From: Clostridia bacterium
GTDB lineage: Bacteria > Bacillota > Clostridia > UBA1381
Direction of reading: 5' to 3'
Length of the DNA: 10,141 nt
Assembly: GCA_017380475.1 (NCBI GenBank)
Contig: JAFODX010000092.1
Span: 1-10,141, forward strand
Below the pieces are notes generated by a model, which ran no database searches, had not been told where the DNA came from, and worked only from the letters and a program-made list of their open reading frames with translations. The translations under genes were made by a program, and so were the position numbers. Shown here in pieces: positions 6,469-10,141 of the stretch (position 1 is the stretch's first letter; each line of letters starts with the position of its first letter).

Positions 6469-8049
6469 ATGGATCAAACGCTTATTCGTAAACTTGTCAG
6501 CGCAGATGAAGAATATCTTCGTGACGAATCAAAAAAGGTTGGTCATGCAGAAAGTATTTCTTTCCCTGAAACTCACGAGCAGGTATGTCAGATTATGGCA
6601 GAGCTTTTTGAGTCAGGAACTTCTGTTACTGTTCAGGGTAGCCGTACAGGTCTTGCTTCTGCAGCCGTACCCTTCGGCGGTCATGTGCTGAATATGTCCA
6701 GAATGGACAAAGTACTGGGTATGCGCGCGGAGAATGATAATTTTTATATTACAGTACAACCCGGCGTAATCCTACAAAAACTTAACAAGGCAATTGCTGC
6801 ACGTGCTTTTGACACAAGTGCCTGGGATGAAGCATCTCAGGAAGTATATAAAACTTTTGTTCAGGCTCCTGTGCAGATGTTTACTCCTGACCCTACAGAG
6901 AGCACAGCAACTATCGGTGGTATGGTAGCATGTAATGCATCAGGTGCTCGCAGCTATCACTACGGCCCGACACGTAACCACATCCAGGCAGTTCGTGGAG
7001 TGCTTGCAAATGGTCAGACCATTTCTCTCAGCAGAGGACAAATCTTTGCAAAGGGCTTGGAGCTTACACTTCCTACAGAACAAGGTAATTCCATTACTGT
7101 GAAGTTACCTACTTATAAGATGCCTGAATGTAAAAACGCTTCAGGTTACTATTGCTGTGCAGATATGGATGCAATAGATCTTCTTATTGGTAGTGATGGT
7201 ACACTTGCAGTCTTAACTGAGATAGAACTCTCACTTATGCCTGTTCCTGCACTTTCATGGGGCGTTACTTGCTTCTTCCCGCAGGAAATACATGCTGCAA
7301 AGTACACAAAACTTGCAAAGCAAATTAAAGAGGGCATAGTTGCTATAGAATATTTTGACCCTTGTGCACTTGATATTTTGCGCAAGCAAAAGGCAGAAAG
7401 TACTGCTTTTGCAGGACTTCCTTTCTTGCCGGATTCTTATGGCTGTGCTGTATATACAGAGCTTCATTGTGAAACAGAAGATCAGGCATATGAGCTTTTA
7501 GAGGCACTTAGCGGATACTGTGCAGAAGCAGGCGGCAACCCTGATAATACATGGGTAGCTTGCAGTGACAGTGACCGTGATATGCTTCATTTCTTCCGTC
7601 ACGCAGTTCCGGAAAGCGTTAATATGCAGGTAGAACGCACAAAGCATACATATCCTGAAGTTACTAAGGTTGGCGGAGATTTAGCTGTACCTGATGAATA
7701 CTTTGAAGAACTTCTTGGAATTTATGACACTACTTTAAAAGAAGAAGGCTTGCAGCATGCTGCATGGGGACATATCGGTGACAATCATATTCACGTAAAT
7801 ATTTTGCCAAGAGATATGGACGAGTACAGCCGTGGTAAGGCGCTCCTTGCTAAGTGGGCAGCCGAGGTTTCCCGTATGGGAGGCGCTGTTTCCGCAGAAC
7901 ACGGCGTAGGTAAGCTCAAAGCTCCGTTCTTAGAGGTAATGTATGGAACAGAGCATATTAATGAAATGGCAGCTTTGAAAGCCACATTCGACTCGAAATG
8001 GATGTTGGGACGAGGCAATTTATTCTCGCCGCAAGAGGAGGTAAAGTAA
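6469..8049 (+). CDS. FAD-binding 2-hydroxy acid dehydrogenase, GlcD/D-lactate dehydrogenase type
   Basis: 526 residues. The start at 6469 follows AGAGGTG (6457-6463) with 5-base spacing. The N-terminal FAD_binding_4 (PCMH) domain shows VTVQGSRTGLASAAVPFGG (53-71), FTPDPTESTATIGGMVACNASG (138-159) and LLIGSDGTLAVLTEIEL (238-254). The C-terminal FAD-oxidase domain ends with GHIGDNHIHVNI (434-445) and AEHGVGKLK (476-484), whose histidines correspond to the substrate and metal site of the D-2-hydroxy acid dehydrogenase family. It is longer than GlcD (about 500) partly because of extra residues around 112-136, between the first FAD strands and the PDP motif. It should oxidise a D-2-hydroxy acid (lactate, malate, 2-hydroxyglutarate or similar) and pass electrons to the ETF encoded next; its stop overlaps the etfB start. 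The arrangement resembles the lctBCD lactate dehydrogenase of acetogens, though gene order differs. Substrate unknown. Confidence 0.88.
   Translation: MDQTLIRKLVSADEEYLRDESKKVGHAESISFPETHEQVCQIMAELFESGTSVTVQGSRTGLASAAVPFGGHVLNMSRMDKVLGMRAENDNFYITVQPGVILQKLNKAIAARAFDTSAWDEASQEVYKTFVQAPVQMFTPDPTESTATIGGMVACNASGARSYHYGPTRNHIQAVRGVLANGQTISLSRGQIFAKGLELTLPTEQGNSITVKLPTYKMPECKNASGYYCCADMDAIDLLIGSDGTLAVLTEIELSLMPVPALSWGVTCFFPQEIHAAKYTKLAKQIKEGIVAIEYFDPCALDILRKQKAESTAFAGLPFLPDSYGCAVYTELHCETEDQAYELLEALSGYCAEAGGNPDNTWVACSDSDRDMLHFFRHAVPESVNMQVERTKHTYPEVTKVGGDLAVPDEYFEELLGIYDTTLKEEGLQHAAWGHIGDNHIHVNILPRDMDEYSRGKALLAKWAAEVSRMGGAVSAEHGVGKLKAPFLEVMYGTEHINEMAALKATFDSKWMLGRGNLFSPQEEVK
8034..8042 (+). promoter_or_regulatory. 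Ribosome binding site fixing the etfB start at 8049
   Basis: AGAGGAGGT lies within the last codons of the FAD dehydrogenase gene, 6 bases before ATG 8049. The dehydrogenase stop TAA and the etfB ATG share base 8049, a stop-start overlap that implies translational coupling. An earlier in-frame ATG at 7998 lacks such a site and would add a non-family extension. Confidence 0.85.
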
Positions 8050-8840
8050 TGAAAATAATTGTTTGTATGAAACAAGTACCTGCTGCAGCAACGGCTAGCA
8101 TAGATCCTCTTACCAAGACGATTGTACGTACAGGTCGTAACGCTGTAACCAATCCTTTTGACTTATATGCGCTCCAGACCTCACTTGATATTAAAAAAGG
8201 TGTAGGCGGAACTGTTACTGCTATCACAATGGGTATTCCGGCTGCACAAAAGGTGCTCCGTGATGCTATCAGCCGTGGTGCTGATGACGGTGAAATTCTT
8301 TCTGACCGTGCATTTGCCGGTGCAGATACACTTGCAACATCATATGCTATTTCACTTGGCATTAATAAGCTTGGGGGAGCAGATCTTATTGTTTGTGGTA
8401 AAATGGCAGTTGACGGTGATACTGCGCAAATAGGTCCTGAACTTGCTCAGCACCTTGGAATTCCACACGTTTCCGATGTAAGCGAAATTTTGGAAATGGC
8501 AGAGGATCACTTAGTGGTTCGCCGTGTATGGGATGATGTGGAACAAGAGCTTTATTTGCCGCTACCTGCTTTGATTACAGTAGCAAAGGGACAGAACCTG
8601 CCGCAGCTTCCAACTATTCCTGGAATGTTACGCGGACGTGCTGCTGATATTCCAACATTTACTGCAGAAGACCTGCAGGCAGATATTACACGTTGCGGAC
8701 TAAAGGGCTCACCTACTCAGGTTGTTCGTACATTTACACCACCTGTACGTGGCGAGGCTCAAAGCATAGACGGTAATGAAGCAGAACAAGCTCAGCAGCT
8801 TGTTCAGATATTTAGGGAGGTGCTCCATGGAACAGATTAA
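8049..8840 (+). CDS. etfB: Electron transfer flavoprotein beta subunit
   Basis: 263 residues, the normal length. The product begins MKIIVCMKQVP, the standard EtfB N-terminus, and has NAVTNPFDLYAL (31-42), GADLIVCGKMAVDGDTAQIGPELA (110-133) and the ETF-beta signature region VAKGQNLPQLPTIPGML (178-194). The VDGDTAQ(V/I)GP form of the nucleotide-binding loop is, to my knowledge, the form seen in ETFs that bind FAD in the beta subunit and bifurcate electrons, whereas respiratory-type ETFs differ there. Together with EtfA it would link the adjoining flavin dehydrogenase to NAD(H) and possibly ferredoxin. It overlaps the upstream dehydrogenase gene by one base and etfA by 14 bases. Family assignment certain; bifurcating nature inferred. 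Confidence 0.95.
   Translation: MKIIVCMKQVPAAATASIDPLTKTIVRTGRNAVTNPFDLYALQTSLDIKKGVGGTVTAITMGIPAAQKVLRDAISRGADDGEILSDRAFAGADTLATSYAISLGINKLGGADLIVCGKMAVDGDTAQIGPELAQHLGIPHVSDVSEILEMAEDHLVVRRVWDDVEQELYLPLPALITVAKGQNLPQLPTIPGMLRGRAADIPTFTAEDLQADITRCGLKGSPTQVVRTFTPPVRGEAQSIDGNEAEQAQQLVQIFREVLHGTD
8814..8821 (+). promoter_or_regulatory. Ribosome binding site for etfA inside the end of etfB
   Basis: AGGGAGGT lies 5 bases before ATG 8827 and inside the last codons of etfB. It selects 8827 over the in-frame ATG at 8776, and the etfA start lies 14 bases inside etfB, consistent with equal-amount synthesis of the two ETF subunits. Confidence 0.85.
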
Positions 8841-9816
8841 AAAAGGCGCCCTTTGGGTATTTTGTGAGGTTCAGGGAAAGGAACTTTTACCTGTTGGCTT
8901 GCAATTGCTTGGCAGAGCCAAAACATTGGCAGAAGAAAGCAACCGTCCTCTTTACGCTGTTGTATTGGGTAAAATTTCCCAGGATAGTGTAAAGCTTTTG
9001 CATGCAAGCGGCGCACACGAAGTTATATGCAGCGTTGGTAGCGCTTTGGATGAAAAACTTGAGCAGCCATATGCAGATAGTTTAATTAGTCTGGCACAGC
9101 AGTTTGAGCCTGATATTCTTTTGGTTGGAGCAACTCCGTTCGGACGTGCATTTGCACCAAGAGTAGCAGCAGCCCTTCAAACAGGCTTGACAGCAGACTG
9201 TACAGAGCTTAGCATTGATGCAGAAACAGGCTTACTTCTCCAAACCCGTCCTGCATTCGGCGGAAACATGATGGCTACAATTCGTACAGCAACAAGCCGT
9301 CCACAGATGGCTACAGTTCGTCCGGGAGTATTACCACTTCCCGAACCTATGGAGGTTGCAGACCGCGAGGCTGTGACAATTCAGTTTGACGGACAGGCAG
9401 GGCTTGTTAAACTTCTAAAGGAAACAGCTATCAGCCGTGGTGCAGATATAAGCCAAAGTAAGATAATAGTTGCTGCAGGCCGTGGTATCGGTCAAAAGAA
9501 AAACCTGAAGCTTGTTCAGGCATTGGCAGATAAGCTTGGCGGACAGGTGGGCGCGTCACGTCCGTTGGTAGATATGGGATTTTGCCCGTATAGCAGTCAG
9601 ATTGGTCAGACAGGATACAGCGTAGCTCCTGATTTGCTCATTTGCTGTGGTATTTCCGGCGCAGTTCAGCATCTTGCGGGAATTGGCGGAGCAAAGACTG
9701 TTATTGCTATCAATACTGACCCAAAAGCTCCTATCTTTGCTGTGGCAGACTATAAAATAGTAGGCGACTGTGTTCCTGTCTTAGAGAATCTACTTAAGGC
9801 AATGGATGAAAATTAA
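8827..9816 (+). CDS. etfA: Electron transfer flavoprotein alpha subunit
   Basis: 329 residues with the chosen start at 8827. The N-terminal ETF domain runs to about residue 180, including LLVGATPFGRAFAPRVAAAL (98-117) and QTRPAFGGNMMATI (139-152). The C-terminal FAD-binding domain has VAAGRGIG (215-222), VGASRPLVDMGF (241-252), SSQIGQTG (256-263), LLICCGISGAVQHLAG (270-285) and NTDPKAPIFAVADYKIVGD (296-314), the classic EtfA signature. There is no N-terminal ferredoxin-like domain, unlike the EtfA (LctC) of Acetobacterium woodii lactate dehydrogenase, so any ferredoxin would dock on the complex directly. It forms a heterodimer with EtfB in the cytoplasm and accepts or donates electrons to the FAD dehydrogenase encoded upstream. 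The operon ends just after it with an intrinsic terminator. Confidence 0.95.
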   Translation: MEQIKKGALWVFCEVQGKELLPVGLQLLGRAKTLAEESNRPLYAVVLGKISQDSVKLLHASGAHEVICSVGSALDEKLEQPYADSLISLAQQFEPDILLVGATPFGRAFAPRVAAALQTGLTADCTELSIDAETGLLLQTRPAFGGNMMATIRTATSRPQMATVRPGVLPLPEPMEVADREAVTIQFDGQAGLVKLLKETAISRGADISQSKIIVAAGRGIGQKKNLKLVQALADKLGGQVGASRPLVDMGFCPYSSQIGQTGYSVAPDLLICCGISGAVQHLAGIGGAKTVIAINTDPKAPIFAVADYKIVGDCVPVLENLLKAMDEN

Positions 9817-9829
9817 AAATGCTTTAATA

Positions 9830-9870
9830 GGGGGACAATTCTGATATGAATAGTCTCCCTGTATTTTATA
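9830..9870 (+). terminator. Rho-independent terminator after etfA
   Basis: GGGGGAC (9830-9836) pairs with GTCTCCC (9853-9859) with one G-T wobble; after an A/A mismatch, ATTC (9838-9841) pairs with GAAT (9848-9851), leaving a six-base loop. TGTATTTTATA follows at 9860. It lies 13 bases after the etfA stop and closes the transcription unit before the next gene. Confidence 0.8.
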
Positions 9871-9885
9871 TAAAGGAGGATTAAA

Positions 9886-10141
9886 ATGATTGCAAAACTC
9901 GAACCGGAATTTATGCCTATGATAAAGGTAATAAACGATTTTAAGGCGGCTGTAGCCAAGGCAGAGTCGCAAGAGCTTGTTATTTGTGTTGAACGACACG
10001 AAGAGCTAAGAGCTGTATATAAATTTGACATATACAAAGAAAATACAGGCCATGACGAAGAAAACTATGCTATAGCAGAAAGAATTATCAAAACTCTGCT
10101 TTGGGCAAAGGGTGGTAAAAAGTTATATATTGCCGGCTCAA
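9886..10141 (+). CDS. Probable ROK family protein, N-terminal fragment (3' partial)
   Basis: The start at 9886 follows AAGGAGG (9873-9879) with 6-base spacing, and the frame stays open to the window edge (85 codons). The visible product begins MIAKLEPEFMPMIKVIND and contains YKFDIYKENTGHDEENYAIAERI (about 47-69) followed by KTLLWAKGGKKLYIAGS. I recall this segment, with GHDEEN followed by KTLLW(V)(R/K)GG and (I/V)YIAG, from the N-terminus of clostridial proteins annotated as ROK family (sugar kinase/regulator fold), but the diagnostic ATP-binding and zinc motifs lie beyond the window, so this is a tentative call. It comes after a terminator, and so probably is a separate transcription unit. 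No promoter could be recognised in the short gap, where the terminator and the Shine-Dalgarno site take up most of the space. Confidence 0.55.
   Translation, partial: MIAKLEPEFMPMIKVINDFKAAVAKAESQELVICVERHEELRAVYKFDIYKENTGHDEENYAIAERIIKTLLWAKGGKKLYIAGS

Noticed and set aside
6449..6691. 80-codon plus-strand open frame starting at ATG 6449 just before the FAD dehydrogenase
   Set aside because: Different frame from the dehydrogenase, which has the proper Shine-Dalgarno site and full domain structure; the short frame overlaps it and shows no family features.
7958..8362. 134-codon minus-strand open frame across the dehydrogenase/etfB junction
   Set aside because: Antisense to two clear genes, low-complexity Ser/Ala/Pro/Ile composition typical of complementary-strand reading.
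1..10141. Mobile element, phage, CRISPR or defence system
   Set aside because: No transposase, integrase, direct-repeat array, nuclease or toxin-like gene is visible; all genes are intact metabolic genes in one direction.

Overview
The window is a compact, single-strand block of anaerobic carboxylic-acid metabolism genes. It most likely comes from a strictly anaerobic Bacillota of the class Clostridia, perhaps a gut or rumen lineage. The reasons are the strong purine-rich Shine-Dalgarno sites before nearly every gene, the moderate GC content with A/T-rich gaps, and the gene content: citrate-lyase-type subunit, oxygen-sensitive [4Fe-4S] two-subunit hydro-lyase, and an ETF of the kind that partners electron-bifurcating dehydrogenases. 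Lineage is inference; no rRNA or phylogenetic marker is present.

Layout, all on the + strand: (1) citF-like citrate lyase alpha subunit, cut at its 5' end by the window edge (1-1513); (2) a TIM-barrel-like protein that resembles U32-peptidase-annotated proteins, true function unknown (1559-2464); (3) beta and (4) alpha subunits of a class I fumarase/tartrate-dehydratase-type hydro-lyase (2498-3007, 3022-3879), both divergent at normally conserved motifs; (5) a GldA/HcxA-type iron-containing alcohol dehydrogenase family protein (3898-5016); (6) an MmgE/PrpD family protein (5041-6384); a hairpin without a good T-tract (6393-6420); (7) a GlcD/D-lactate dehydrogenase-type FAD enzyme (6469-8049), translationally coupled to (8) etfB (8049-8840) and (9) etfA (8827-9816); a convincing intrinsic terminator (9830-9870); then (10) the start of a probable ROK-family protein (9886 to the edge). 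No gap between genes exceeds 100 bases, and I see no tRNA, rRNA, mobile element, CRISPR or plasmid feature.

How the genes may work together (inference): a hydratase/dehydratase pair (class I fumarase-like enzyme and PrpD-like enzyme) interconverts unsaturated and hydroxylated di- or tricarboxylates, a citrate-lyase-type complex cleaves a 3-hydroxy-3-carboxy acid (citrate, citramalate or a homologue) to acetate plus a 2-oxo acid, and two redox modules, the HcxA-like dehydrogenase and the GlcD-EtfBA complex, interconvert 2-hydroxy and 2-oxo acids with NAD(P)H and possibly ferredoxin. The exact substrate cannot be read from the sequence. Several enzymes deviate from their textbook relatives at substrate-proximal motifs, so the locus may handle a substrate other than citrate, fumarate, tartrate or glycerol. 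That combination, with the uncharacterised TIM-barrel protein in its middle, is the main lead in this window.
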